64,000 bases of DNA from Bipolaris cookei (GCA_002286855.1 NRSV01000012.1:310001-374000), one strand, 5' to 3'; counted from the first letter of the stretch, positions 45,001-57,464 are shown. The notes: a model not told the origin generated them from the sequence alone. Translations and numbers: made by a program.

Positions 45001-48000
45001 TTCCAATCTATGTTATTATTATTGTTTCATTATAGTCTTGCAGCTCGTGGCTATGTAATGTTTTGGCCAAAGGCCGTTCTATAAGGTACTTATTTACAAC
45101 TTAGGAGTTTGTGGTGTATAGCGTAACTGTGGTGCTTCGGTCTCTATCTAGTTAAGCTATAATTCCAATCTATAGCTCTCTGCGTTTGTAAAATTATATT
45201 ATGTCACTTGATTGGGCATGCCAAATTTTAGAAGATATAGCTGTCTTTGAGCTGTACGACATTGGCAGAGCCACACGGATCCCCCCCCCTCCACAGGTAG
45301 ACGGTAGCCTGTTCACTCAGAGCCTTAAATCGACCATTTCAAAATCCCATATATGTCACATCAAGCTAGACTCACAAATTAGACAAACTACAACTACGAT
45401 GCTCAAGACAAGCCCAAATCCAAGCCCAGGGGCCAGCCAAAAGGCGCTGCCCCGTCCCTATGACGTTACCATCCCCCCCCCTCAAAAAAACACCCACGTC
45501 CCGCGTAAAGGCAGGTATACGCTGAACAGCACAAGAAGCAATCAAAAACTACCCAAAGAAGCAATCAATCACTGCACCTCGTGTCGGCCTGATCTTCGCT
45601 GCGTCTACGCATCGTAGCATCCCCTATATCTGAATGAACAAAAAAACAGCGGGGCCTATATTCATCTGCTTCCTTTTTTCCCAAGGCCATGTATAGCAAA
45701 AGGGAGATGACCGAAAGCAAAGGAAAAAAGCGGGGTTACTACACGGAATCTTCTGGGGAGATATTGCAACTTGCGGTGCCGATATCGCGAAAAAAAAAGA
45801 GAAGATCTGAGCAATTTCTGGAAAAATTGCCATGTTTCGTATTTCACTAGGGGGTGGAGATTCAAGCTACTTTACCGGTCGGTTCTGAAGGAAGGGGGGA
45901 AGGGTGTATGTGCTCCCCGCGAAAAGGCGAGAAAGGGAACGGTACGGGTAAGCTCCGGGCTTCTGTGCTGCGCAGTTCTTTTCTTTTTTATCCGTCTGTG
46001 AGTAAGAGAAAATGGTTGGAGCGGGAATGTGGGTTATCGTCTTTTGCTTCTTCTACAGTGCTTTTGCTTTTTTGGAGGGAAACGTTGCTTTTTACCTTCC
46101 GAAACGTCGCGTCACCCCATGCATGTCCTTTATACCAATCCCTCTCTCTCTCCCTCTCCCCTTTCTAACGCAAGGAAATAGCAAGTAAGGCATGCAGCAC
46201 GCTACGCATAGAAAAAGTAAAAAAATAAGATGGGCAAGAGGGGTGATGAGGGAAAAGAAACGGGACCATTTGCTTTTGGCTTCGGCTATTGTACGTATCT
46301 TCCCGTACCTTCTTCAGGTTCAGTTATGAACATCTAATTTAGTTTTTTTGGGCTGCCTGCTGCCTGCCATTGCGGTATGGAATTTTTGCTTTCCATCACC
46401 CTGAATCCTATACAGGGTCCAGTTAAAAGGATGTTGCTTTTGAGTGAACCCGGGTTTTTGTTTGTCTCGCTTGTTTTCTTTCTTTCTTTCCATGTAGCTT
46501 TTGTTTTTTTTTCAATTAAGCGCTCATTGCCCCCTTGCCCTGCTTTCTCTTGATCAGTAAATCTTGGATTGGAGTGATGTCGGCATTAACAATGTGCATC
46601 ATGAGCACGTCATGCCGGTGCAGTTGCAGTGCAGGAGCGCCGAGGTTTGCTTTTTCTTGGTCTGCTTTTTCGCCCGCGGGGTTCGCTTTTGCGATAGTGG
46701 CCTATTTGCCGGTAACAGGTTTTACACCTGTAGTATCCTGGTGCATGCCGTTTGATGAGAAAGGTGTTGATTTGATGACAGGTTTTCTTCCAGTTGAGCA
46801 AGTTGCGACTTGGCTGATCCAGATTTTGTTTCCAGTACAAAGGAAGGAAGGAGATGCATGGACTTGGAATCGGATTTATGAGTACAAACATGGCACCTCG
46901 CTCTGGAGATTATGCTATTTTGAATATTTGTGTTTACTTTTGGCGTCTGGTGTGAGGCTGGGGCGATTGGCATCGAGATGGAGGAATTATCGATACGTTG
47001 TTATTAGTTTGGTAAGAGGCCTTGCGGTGTCAGTCTCATCTTGTGTCTGTGGTTGCTTTCGCAAGGATTTGAAATGTTGAACTGCATTCTTAGTGACATG
47101 CCTCGATCACGCTACCATGATCGAGTTCAGTAGAAGATCGAGTTCAATCGTGAGGTGGTGATACATACTAAATTGAGTGTCTTTTAGTACACATAACAAA
47201 ACTGAACAGGAGGTCTTTTAGGCTGCTCCTTGTCAAATCCCATTACTTGTGGGACAAGTGATCTTGCATAGAGATCTTATCATGTTTCTGTCAGATTCCA
47301 CAATGATGATGACATTGGCACACTTGAGCTGCTCAGCAAGAGATATCTTGAAGACAGTCAAGAATGATACATTGATGTTTGCACATAATGGCGATGTAGC
47401 TCACTCTGTGAGAATAATAATGAGATGCTTCTGGTGGAAGTTGAGCTGTTTCGATTGAACTGGCTGCTTTAAAAACATGCATTCAATATCTGTAATGATT
47501 CACCCAATCTTTAGTCTTCCAGAATGTTCTCAGCTTAAACAGCTGAAGTACTCAAGTGATGTAGAACAAAATATGTAATTCTGTGATGTCGGAGACGAGT
47601 CAAGAGGATTTTGATCGCCTCCACAGAATAAACAGGTGGCGTAGAAAACAATGCGTATGTATGTTGGCAGTGATTCTTTAACATCTTGCCCTTGGGTAGT
47701 GCCCTTCACTGAACAGTGTAATTTGTTTTTTTTTACAATTTTTTTTTACTCATTGTCCATAACATCAACACGAAAGACACACAAATTTTCCTATGTTCTA
47801 TCCGAGGCCAGCATCTCCTTCGCCAACTTTCGCAGCTTCATTATGAGTCTTTCTTCCGAATCTACTCCATTCCAGAGACTAGTCTCAAAATATCCAGTGA
47901 AACCCTAACACCAAAAACCCTCATCTCCGCTCTCACAAACAGTCAAGCAACTCTCACACCAATCCACCTCCCTCTGTCCCACCCACCCAACCCAAGTCCC

Positions 48001-49279
48001 CGGATACCAACACCCGCCCCAGAACAGCGTCTCCGACCTAAGACACGAATCGGAGCTCATGGCTCCCACCTTACACAAGCCCAGCAGCCCCGTCCAAGCC
48101 TTCTTCTCCGCCGTACAACAACGACTCCCAGCTCTACTAGCGCGTATACCATGCAGCCAATCGCACCACAAAGAAATATGCGCCTCTGGCGTTTTTTCTG
48201 CGAGTCGAAGACAGAAGCTCTGGTGACACTGAATCGGTATGTAAGACTGGGGTTGGAAATCGGTGGAGGATTGAGGTAATGTATTGGATTTTGTGGGCTG
48301 ATGTTCGTAACTGGAAGCAGTGGAACTTGCCAACTTTCTTTTCCGTCTCTCTTCTTGCCTCTTGCATTTTAGAGGTGCGGTGTCGTACGAGCTGTTTTTT
48401 TTTGGGATGTGGGCGGGAGGATGCGGTTGTACAAGATACAGGAGGTGGTCGGACGAGATTGTGGGGGCTGACGCAGCGAAGAGGTAAGTTTGTGTAAGTA
48501 TGATATTTGGGAATAGGTGCTAGGATAGGAAAATGCGCTTTCTGGGATGAGAATAGTGATTGGTGTGGAGACTTTTAGCTGTCGCGGCAGTGATTTAATT
48601 GAAATACCCATTGTGGGTATGTGTCTTTGAAAGTTTTCAATCTCTATATTACGTCTCATCCTCTCTTTTTCTCTATGTATTTTTATTTGGAATTCCCATT
48701 TAAATATGCTTTCCATTCTAGTCATCCGTGTTGTAAAGGGTGAGAGATTCGAAAATTGACGCGTTGTGGCCTGTAACCACAGAAATAATTGTTGCACGGA
48801 ACCTCGTTATAGTCCACTATATACTGTGAACAGTTGCGTGATGTCGGGCGATAATTAATTTTAGGTTGTATTTAATATGAACAAATGAGGTTGGCTTGTG
48901 TCTTTTTTAGAGTCGTCCAGCTGTCAAATGAAATTTTTCGAGTCAAATGTTCTTATGCAGAAGCTGGCTAGATCATGACCCGGGTGTGTTTTCAATGACA
49001 GTATCATAACATGTTACTCCCATGATTTTCCCCTGTACCCTCAATTTCTTTCTGACGGCCTCGGAGACATTTTGAAAACAAGGCCACCGCTCCTCTTTGG
49101 TAATCACCGACAGTCTTGAGCATAGCTTCCGTCTAAAATGGCGATTTCTGTTCCTTTATGCCCTTGTGCCTATATTGAAGGCAATATATGTAGTATGCGT
49201 TTCACTCGAGGAGAAATTTACTGGCTATACTCTCGACTACCCTCTGAACCCCACCTTTGCACCACCACTAGCCATTATC
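42001..49279. other. Gene-poor spacer, AT-rich part
   Basis: Short ORFs only; none has a recognised domain. Homopolymer runs of T are frequent between 44.8 and 47.8 kb. Stretches at 43.89-44.42 kb and 47.91-48.33 kb look more protein-like than their surroundings and may be gene relics. No transposase, reverse transcriptase or terminal repeat seen. Confidence 0.45.
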
Positions 49280-49822
49280 ATGACCGACTCACAAGGCACC
49301 AAACCGTCTCTACCAAAGTTTGATCCAGACAACTGTTAAACCTACGCAGCAAGTTGCCACTGCAGTACTGTACAGTACTCGGTCCTTCTCTCCCTACCAC
49401 TACCCCAATGGAAGGTTGTATCGTGCAACTGCAGCATCTGCACTCGCAACGGCTACTTACTAGTCTATCTCGAGAGGCTGCAGCTACACATAAAGAGCGG
49501 TGAAGATATGCTAAGGGACTATTCTTTTGGGATGAAAAAAAATTTGTACAAGTTTTGCGCAAACTGTGGGAGCGTGGTTTGGTTTGACCCGAGAATGTGG
49601 CGACTTGGAGAGACTGAACCCGATTTGTTGGGTATGAATGTATGCTGTATGCTTGCTTAGTTGGGGCTGTGATGTAGCTAATAAAATGTGTAGGTTCGCA
49701 TGTTCCACGATGTTGACATGAGGGCATTGGACATTACGCTGGTGGACGATAAACAGCCAGGAAAGCCAGAAGAGGAGCGGCCAGGATGTATATTGATATG
49801 GTTCGACATGTATAAGAAATGA
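49280..49822 (+). pseudogene. GFA-domain (CENP-V/Gfa-like) zinc protein with premature stop
   Basis: Exons 49280-49639 and 49694-49822 (54-nt intron, GTATGC...TGTGTAG) form 163 codons in one frame, but codon 20 is TAA (49337-49339). The sequence before it (TKPSLPKFDPDNC) and after it (TYAASCHCSTVQYS) reads as one family-like N-terminus. All zinc ligands are intact: SCHCS, SCNCSIC and FCANCGS, and exon 2 gives VRMFHDVDMRALDITL and a proper end. TAA could come from CAA by one transition. An alternative model avoids the stop: an exon from the ATG at 49138 with a donor GTAGTA and an acceptor at CCTACGCAG (about 49349) joins SCHCS in frame. GFA-family proteins are small zinc enzymes or S-hydroxymethylglutathione-binding proteins; the substrate here is unknown. 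Confidence 0.65.
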
Positions 49823-50040
49823 CAAGATATAATGCTTAGTGCTCATGTATACTTGAATTGAGTGTTTCCAGCTCAATGCATCCGGGTGTGTAGTATGGCG
49901 GAATGATGCCGCTCACAAGACAAGGCACCATGAGTGCCAAGCCGCTAAGGTTGAGCCTCGGTGAACCAATCCCTGTCACCAGCTCAAGGTTCCGTCCCAA
50001 CTATCACCGACTGCGATATCTGCAGTTGAGAATACAAAAT

Positions 50041-51041
50041 ATGTCTCGAGCGCGCATCCTCCTCAATCGCACTCCTTTCACAGCGCCTTGCCGGGCTTCG
50101 CGCCAACTGATTCACCACCCCCATAATGCCCAAATCCTTGAGCTTCCCCTCCAATCTCGCATCCGCTGGTCCTACCTATGGTACGCCAGCATCCTCGCTC
50201 TAGGAATAACATCTGGCCTAGGTGCCCGCCATTTCGCTGCACCCCTCGGTCTTCCTGAACCTGGCTCGCCAGATGATGACCTAATCCTTGATTCCCTCAG
50301 CCGTGATGTCGACGCTCTGGAGATTGTACAATCACTCCGATCGCAATCATACAACCTACACACCGATACTGCCCTCCGGTCAGGACCAGGATTGACGTCT
50401 GCGCCTACTCCAGGAAGTCGGAAGATATCAGCTTACAAAGGATGGTTGGAGCTGGATTTGGATTTTGGTAGGGAGAATGACGGGAAGAAAGGCGTTTTGA
50501 GTACTATGGGCGGGGCACGGGGATTAGGAGTGCAGAGAGCATTTTGGAATGCCGAGACCAGGGAGATGGTGGCGGTAGTATGGATTGGAGGAGGACTGAG
50601 TGGCTGGCCGGGCGTCGCCCATGGAGGGGCTATAGCGACTATCTTTGAGGAGATTTTTGCGAGGATGGCGAAAGGTCCAGATGGACTTGTAGGTATGTAC
50701 ATTGATGCATTCATACCCCATTTCGCACCCAGGTTTTCCACTGACAAAAGTACCCAGAACCAGTCCATCGCCCCGACTCCCTTTCCTTAACCTATGCGAA
50801 ACCTACGCACAGCCTCGATTTCTACGTCATACGCGCTGGTTTTTCCAAACCTGATCTGCCACAGTCTGAACCACCACCTGAGCCGGAATCTGAACCTACA
50901 AAGAGCTGGTTGGCATGGCTATCACCAAAAAAGGACCTCACAAAGAAGCCACAAGCTTCCAACCAGGAGATTATTGCAACCCTTGAGAATATCAAGGGGG
51001 AGTTGTGTGTAAAAGCCAAAGGTACTTTTGGCAAATTGTGA
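50041..51041 (+). CDS. Mitochondrial HotDog-fold thioesterase-like protein
   Basis: Exons 50041-50692 and 50758-51041; a 65-nt intron (GTATGT...ACCCAG) joins GPDGLV to EPVHRPDSLSLTYAKP; 311 residues. The start at 50041 gives MSRARILLNRTPFTAPCRAS, an Arg-rich presequence without acids; an in-frame ATG at 49903 would add 46 residues and blur it. A membrane-like segment follows (WYASILALGITSGLGARHF). The C-terminal half is a 4HBT/PaaI-like HotDog domain with GVAHGGAIATIFEEIFARM, the His-Gly-Gly motif near the catalytic helix, and HSLDFYVIRAGFSK strands. A Pro/Glu-rich insertion (PQSEPPPEPESEPTKSW) lies in a loop. Acyl-CoA thioester hydrolysis in mitochondria is the likely role, by family; the acyl substrate is not known. 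Confidence 0.82.
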
Positions 51042-51539
51042 TTGAATTGATAAAAGGTATAACAGAGAATTCGGGAGCACAGTAGCGCAGAGTCGGTGAT
51101 CCGATGTGCACAATGAGATACCCACGAGCAAAGAGCGAGTTTTGAAATGCACCTACTCCCGTCTCAACGACATGTGTTAGGTTTTGTGTCGAGCCATGGA
51201 TCAATCATGAGCTTTGTTGTGCAAACCATATAGAAACTCTTTCACATAATTCTCTCGGTTTATGCTCTTCTTAGGAGTTTATGGGGTTGCCAGACTTTGC
51301 CAATGCTAAACAACCTTTGTGCAGTGATTAGGCTGAAAAGAACTTGGAAGACGCCCGTGACCAATAATAAAATACTCCTACTTCCATAGACTTGTTGCAG
51401 ACAGCACGACCCATGTTCAGGCCTGATTTCATCCCCAGTAATCCTACATTCACTCCGCATCTAGTTTGCTCACTTCTTTCTGTACAGCCATATAGGCTTG
51501 CCAACGAACTAAGACTCTTACAAACTCGCCAGCCAAATC
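51042..51539. other. Intergenic
   Basis: 3' region of the thioesterase gene and start side of the decayed membrane-protein locus. Any signal peptide exon of that locus should lie here but I could not find it. Confidence 0.4.
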
Positions 51540-53804
51540 GAATGTGTGAGCAACAATCAACAGCATTCGCACACTCGTACGAAACGACCGCCAACCATCC
51601 CTCTACACCACCGATTGCGCAGACTGCCTTAGCAACAGCGCCATCAACACCACTCGCTTCGACGCAGCATACTACAACGACAACATGATGATAATGTTCC
51701 ATCTACGAGGAGAGACGGCGTTGCAGGACCACGCTATGATCAACATTGGCGTCTGTGCATATGGCAAGAGTCGATTCGATCTCACTTTTAATCCCTGTGA
51801 CGTGAATATCTGGAGGTAGATTGCACCTTGTTTTCCCATCAAGAAACACTACTAATGCGCAGAGGAAAGCGCTTGTCCCGTTCGACCTGGGACTCCCATC
51901 GAAGCCGCAGGTATCATACCGATTAGCCAGGACGATGTAGCAGGAATCCCAGAGCTGACACTTGGCATTCCGGATCTTGAGGACCAGGTTGTTGTCTGCT
52001 TGTTTTGCGAGTGCGACGGAAAGGGAGGTTGGGTGTTTTGCTGCGAGGATTACGGATGGGTGGATGTTTCGACATCACTACTCCGTCGGGGCGATTCTAG
52101 GGGTTTTTACACTGGTAGCGATTGTTTCGTCGTTTGCTACAGCTACATGTGGCGCTGATGTGCTCAGTATGCGGAGACATTATGCGCATTCGATGTCTGT
52201 TTTCGTCGTGTTCTCCGTGTGGCGTTATATCTTCTTCAGCGGAGCGCTTTCGGTGGATTGGCCGAGTGTTCTTGTGGCTTTTTGGAGTAATTTTGTTTGG
52301 ACCGGGGGAATGGTTTATTACGAATCAATGTAGAATATGATTGCCAACTTTATCGACTTGAAAGAGGGGGGTTGAGGCACAGGCTAGTACTGCTGGTACG
52401 GGTCAAAGTGATCCATATATTGGGGGAGGAGTCAATATTCATTGGATATATGGACGGGATACTCTGCCCACAGAGCTCAGTTCCCGGGCCAATCTCAAGA
52501 GCCATTGCTTGGCTGACGTTAGCAGTGGATTCGAATGCTACGGAAAGCCAGTCAAGCCTGGGTTACCACTTCCGGGTGACTACTCCGGGTTTGCAGGCAC
52601 ACTTGCGACACAGTGAATCCGAGCACGCAATGCCTTTCTGGCCGGACTCCTCTGGTTATTGATCTTATATGGATGCGCCATCGCCTCAATTCTTACTCTG
52701 AGAGCAACTATCGAAATATTGACTAGTCTCCGCACTGTACACCAGAATCGCCTCAAGTACTTTCGACGCCATTATCTCACCTACATTACCGCAATGCTAC
52801 TACGCATCATCTTCATCAACTTCTTCATGATAAGCTTCCTCTACGTGTTCCAGTTTCTCTTCCCAGCGTCACTGGGAACCATTGTTGTTAACTGCATAGT
52901 CTTTGTGACTGGGGTGCTTGGACTCGGTAGTGTTACTGCGTACGCTTGCTTTTCCAGGTTGCGTCTCAGAATATATGTGTTTGAGCCAGATCGGGTTGAC
53001 GTATCGAAGCATTGAATACTTAAGGTAACACCATGGTGCAGTATTTTAAGGAATGGCGGAGCCCGGCCTTTGAGAGACAGTGTGTGTGTTGGCTCTATTC
53101 TATGGTAGAGGATACATGCTATGGCGGACTTGCCGTCGATTCATTCCGACGAAGAACATACAGCGAAGTTCAGATGGCCTGTATCTCGCTACAGAAGAAG
53201 CCAATGATGGTTCTTTGTCGTCTGGCTCTTCTACAAGCTCTTCCGAGCTGGGTTTGTCGCTGGTGCTTCCAGTCAGCCCACTTTGCAAGTCTTTGGTCTA
53301 CTGGCAGTCGAGACCGTTACGTTCATTGATTTTATTCTCCTCCGACCGTTTGAAGGGCAACGTCTAAATGTAATAGTTTTGCATCTCCTCCGCTTCAGTA
53401 AGGTTATTACTATAGCGCTTTCTGCAGCCTTTGATCCGCGCTTCGGTATCGCCCGCATTTCGGCAACAGTGGTTGGGGCCGTTATCATTGTTATTCACGG
53501 CCTTTTGCCTATTACGATCATGTTACTAATCTTGATTGGCGCTGTTTCGAGTTACATGTCGATGTCACGAGACTGTACAGAAATGAAGACGAAGAGTTGG
53601 ACTGCAAACCGCGAGAGATACTTTGAGCACATAGCTATTGCAGAGCAAGATGCTCCACGATCGAGAAAGCGCCCAGGCCCGGGGGGTATCATAACGGACG
53701 TCGCGAGAACCTCATACTTTGAAGTCAAGCAAGTAAAGCGAATGGCCAAGATTGAAGACGAGGACATCGAATTTATGGAGGAAATCTTGTTGGTTTCTGG
53801 TTAG
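51540..53804 (+). pseudogene. TRP-like membrane protein (ML-like domain plus TRP region), decayed
   Basis: Conserved pieces appear in the family's order. ML-like lumenal domain, frame 1: INTTRFDAAYYNDNMM, VCAYGKSRFDLTFNPCD, CPVRPGTPI, GIPDLEDQVVV. Then frame 2: EREVGCFAARITDGWM and the first membrane helices up to 52330. Then frame 3 to the end: YFRRHYLTYITAMLLRIIFI, AYACFSRLRLRIYVFEPDR, WFFVVWLFYKLFRAGFVAG, QVFGLLAVETVTFIDFILLR and ARISATVVGAVIIVIHGLLP. In-frame stops at 52331 (TAG), 52614 (TGA), 53013 (TGA), 53106 (TAG) and 53205 (TGA), plus frameshifts near 51990-52010 and at a G-run at 52366-52371, show it is dead. Fungal TRP-like proteins of the Pkd2/Flc type act in cell-wall integrity, calcium and FAD transport. 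The start is not found. Confidence 0.82.
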
Positions 53805-56332
53805 TTCCGGCTTCATCTCATGTACAAACAGATTTTTGATTGTTTCTTTGTTCGTACACCTATGTTAGGTGTGCTCATCTCATGTAATTTAGAATCATCT
53901 CATACATTCATTCTTAATTCAACAAATCTCCCAAGTCCCTTACCCATCCCAGCCACTATCTCCAAATCGCACTTTAGTCCCAGATTCGCCGAGATCTCTG
54001 CTACAGCGCAGCAGAACAGGCAGCTTCCAATCACAAGCCTCATACTCGAGCTTACTACCGCGAGCAGCCCGCTTGCACCGTGCAAACTGGAGTACGCACG
54101 ACCTCAATGACGCAACAGGAAGTAGAAGCTACAGGGCCGTGAGCGATACTAGTCTTGTTTCCCGACTAAGGCATGTAGAGAAGCTCGAGGGAAAGCTAAG
54201 TCCTGGTGGGGCTTCCATCAAGCGATCGGATACTCCCGCGCTCTTGTCATATCAGTATGGGTATGCAGACGGGGGTCGAATGGAGCATGTGGAGAATGTG
54301 GCGCTGGGTAGATTGAAGGCGATCTCCGGAACAAAGTTTGGAGGCTCGACTGGAGATTGAATAGTGGGGAATGTATAGTCTCTCCCAAGGACAGCGTCTT
54401 GTCGGGGAGCACGTTGATGGAAATGGTATAATTATATGACAGCAGCGATATACGGAAGATGCGAGCGCCTTTTCTCACAAAAGCTTTTGGTCACTCTGAA
54501 AAAGGAACAGTATCATGGCGGATGACAAGGCTGGCAGCGAAACTTTGCTTGCTATAGCCCTGGGCACTATAGCTCTAGAGCACTGGTATCCCAACCCAGT
54601 GTCAGGAACACGAGGGTTTCTGTATTATCGAATGGGAGAGTAGTATACGGCGATGGAAGGACGAGGAGAGACTTCCTGTTCTTTAATAAGACGTCATTAG
54701 TCACAAGTCTATGACATTACAACAAGTATCGTCTCCGAACTGTATTTAGGAGGCTGGCCATGGCATGTTTATGACATGTATGCGTAAATGAATATAACAC
54801 AACAAACAAGAAAAAAAGAGCACAAGAGGTTAAGACGCCTATGCAACAGTGCCGGTGTGGCTGGGAATACGTGATGTAGCCGGGACAGGCCTCGGCTCCA
54901 GACCCACTTGTGGTGCACAAGTCCAAGAGCGGTGTCGAGTTTGCCAACGGGCGTCACCAGCCACATCAACCCACCCAGTACTAGCGCTAACATGCCCGTA
55001 GCGCGCCAACAAAGCCAAAACGGATGCTCTAGTGGATTGTTGTTCCAGAGCAGCTGACCAGGACTGACCGTAATTTCCACAAGCTCGAGGTGGGAAGGCT
55101 AGGGCGACCCTAGGAAATAAAATGACGATTGCAGACTTTAGCCAAAACAACCTGTGATCGTTTGCAGTTCAGTTTGAAAGAAACATCTCGACTTACTTCC
55201 GCTTACGGACAGTGACAACATGCGCATCACCCATGCTGCATCATCCCCCCTCCCCAAAAAAGATCGAACAAAATCGAGACATGGGAAATGCAGAAATGCG
55301 GTGGGGCTTTGCCATGCCCATGTCCCTTTGAAGCTAAGAAGTCAGACCTTGTTCCCGATAACCGCCCCGTGCATTCTCTTTGCTCGGATCTGTGGCGTCA
55401 CCTCTGGGTCGAACAAGCGAAGACCCATGGGTTCGAGGCGGGAGCCACAGCTTCTACGTCACCCTGACTACTTGTATCGTCTTTTGGGGGACATTGGCAG
55501 CCGAGCCGGTATAACGTTGCCGGATAAGAAAAAGTGAAGGGGCTAGATGCGGAGATTGTGATGGCAGATAGCACTGGGACTCGGAATGAGTGGGTGTGTT
55601 GAATGGTAGACTGATTTGGCAAAACGATTCAACATGGGCGTATCGAGAGAAATTGTCGGGCTACCTGCTTTGGGCACGGCGTGTGTATGATGGCGTGGTG
55701 TTAGCGATCGCTTCCGTTTCAGGGACCAAGAGTGACGTCGGTGCTCTTTTAAGGTTGTGGCGGCAGACCCACCCTCACGCGTGCGGGCGTGCAGCAAGCA
55801 GGGGGACATGGCCATGTCTTGCGTCACGCCTGTCTATATGCAAAACCTGCCTTTCCCACTGACGTTTTTTTGCGTCCTGTGCGTATGTTGCTTTGCAGGA
55901 CCCAGGGCTAGAAACGGGTCCAGAGTCGGCTGGCAGGCCCATAATGGGCTTTGATGGAAAATTTGACTAGTGGGCGGCATGCCATCCACCCCAAAGGGGA
56001 GTGGGGCGGGCTCAGGCTGCTGCAAGCTGGGTTGGGGTGTAGTAGGTGTATGTACGTACTATTGAGAAATGAGATGAGGAAAGCAAACAGCGAGCACCAG
56101 CAAGCACCCAGGCACGGACGCTTGTGACGTAGCATTTGTGCAACCGCCTATGCTGGCTGCACACGATATAAGCCCCGTTCACCACCTTTGTTTGTTGCTT
56201 CTTCTCCATCCTATACCACATACACCACACTCACGTATACCTATACAACAACAATCTTCCTCTCCCCCAACCCATCCCGCCAAACAAAAATCAACCACCA
56301 CTTATCCGTCTTCTAAAAAGAACACCGCAACC
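53805..56332. other. Intergenic, about 2.5 kb
   Basis: A 95-codon ORF at 54073-54360 (containing SYRAVSDTSLVSRLRHVEKL) is moderately protein-like and could be the cytosolic tail of the decayed TRP-like gene. Otherwise no gene is seen. Confidence 0.4.
56167..56171 (+). promoter_or_regulatory. TATA box of 66-residue membrane protein gene
   Basis: TATAA (within acgatataagcc) about 165 nt before the ATG at 56333, followed by a CA/CT-rich leader. Confidence 0.45.
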
Positions 56333-56589
56333 ATGGGTGCCGTAGTATCCTGTATCAAGTCAATCGTGCGTCCACTTCTCTACTCTCCCCCGAAGCTCCC
56401 CAAACTAACATTTCACTCTAGTTCCGCACCATCGGAAACTGCATCATGGCCATTGTCAACGCCATTGCCGCTGGTCTTAAGGCGATCATCAACGCCATCG
56501 TCTCGCTCTTCGGCATCATCATCAGTTGCCTGACATGTGGCCGTGGCGGCGGCGGCCGAAGGAGGACGACGCACACGAGTAGAGTCTAG
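56333..56589 (+). CDS. Small membrane protein of 66 residues, fungal family
   Basis: Exons 56333-56365 and 56422-56589; a 56-nt intron (GTGCGT, branch CTAAC, TCTAG) in phase 0. The product starts MGAVVSCIKSIFRTIGNCIM, continues as a hydrophobic helix (AIVNAIAAGLKAIINAIVSLFGIIISCL) and ends in a Cys/Gly/Arg-rich basic tail (TCGRGGGGRRRTTHTSRV). Gly2 and Cys7 could take myristoyl and palmitoyl groups. I recall similar 60-75-residue proteins in many ascomycetes, always with the MGAVVSC start, the intron near codon 11 and the Gly/Arg tail, but with no known function. The start context (caaccATGg) is ideal. Too short to stand out as an ORF. Confidence 0.82.
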
Positions 56590-57464
56590 TTCTGCGTCCC
56601 GTGACCTCTCTTCTGCTTAATTGACGCCGATACCCTTCTACCCCGTCAGCATGGCGCTTGAGAAGATACGGGTACTACTACTGAGGCTCAACCTGAGCGC
56701 GCAACTGTGACTGTGATGGCTGGGGCTTGAACGGTCGGTGCGTGTCATGCGGATGGCTGAGGGTTACTTTTTCTTTTGTTGTTTTTCGCTGTATTGAGAG
56801 AGCGGTTATACCCTTGGAGTGGAGGATGATGGATGATGTGGTAATGATCGTGCCATGGAAGCGGGCGAACGACCTCTTTTTTTCTGATCATCTGTATTAA
56901 CTTTTATCGTATGGTCTAGCTCGACAAGATGGATGCAAAGGGGAGTGGCAAGTCGAGAACGTTGTTATCTTTCTTTTCTTGATCGCACCACCTGCGCATA
57001 GATTGATACCCCCAGCTTTGTACGAATGGACCTTACTTTAATTACGCTAGAAGTTCACTCTGCACCTCTAGATTTGCTTGTCTCTGTGAAGCCGTAATAC
57101 TTGCGGTTCCTAGTCTATATGCTACGAATCCCTAGTCTACACGCCTCCAACTAGGTGCACACCGTCGCCACAATCTCAGCCCTACTCGCGAACTAACAGA
57201 CTAAACCATCACCACGACAAACCACCAAAAAATGAAACAGCCATATCCTTCCCTTAATAAACCCCCAACTAACAAAAAGCCTCATCAACCAATCAACAAA
57301 TGAGAACAAAGGAAATCACATCAACAATCTTCACAGACACAAAAAGCACACTTTAGAGTAAAAAATGAGGAGGGGGGAGGGGGAATATCAAAAAAGATTC
57401 ACCACAATATTCGAACAACAAAAAAACTAAAACTACTTGTACATCACAAACCCCCTAAGACCCC
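56590..57464. other. Convergent 3' region
   Basis: Between the stop of the small membrane protein (plus) and that of the fibroin-like gene (minus). AT-rich, A-runs near 57.36-57.43 kb. No gene seen. Confidence 0.45.

Noticed and set aside
47083..47160. Repeated string gatcgagttca near 47.1 kb
   Set aside because: Only two or three imperfect copies without regular spacing; not a CRISPR or terminal repeat.
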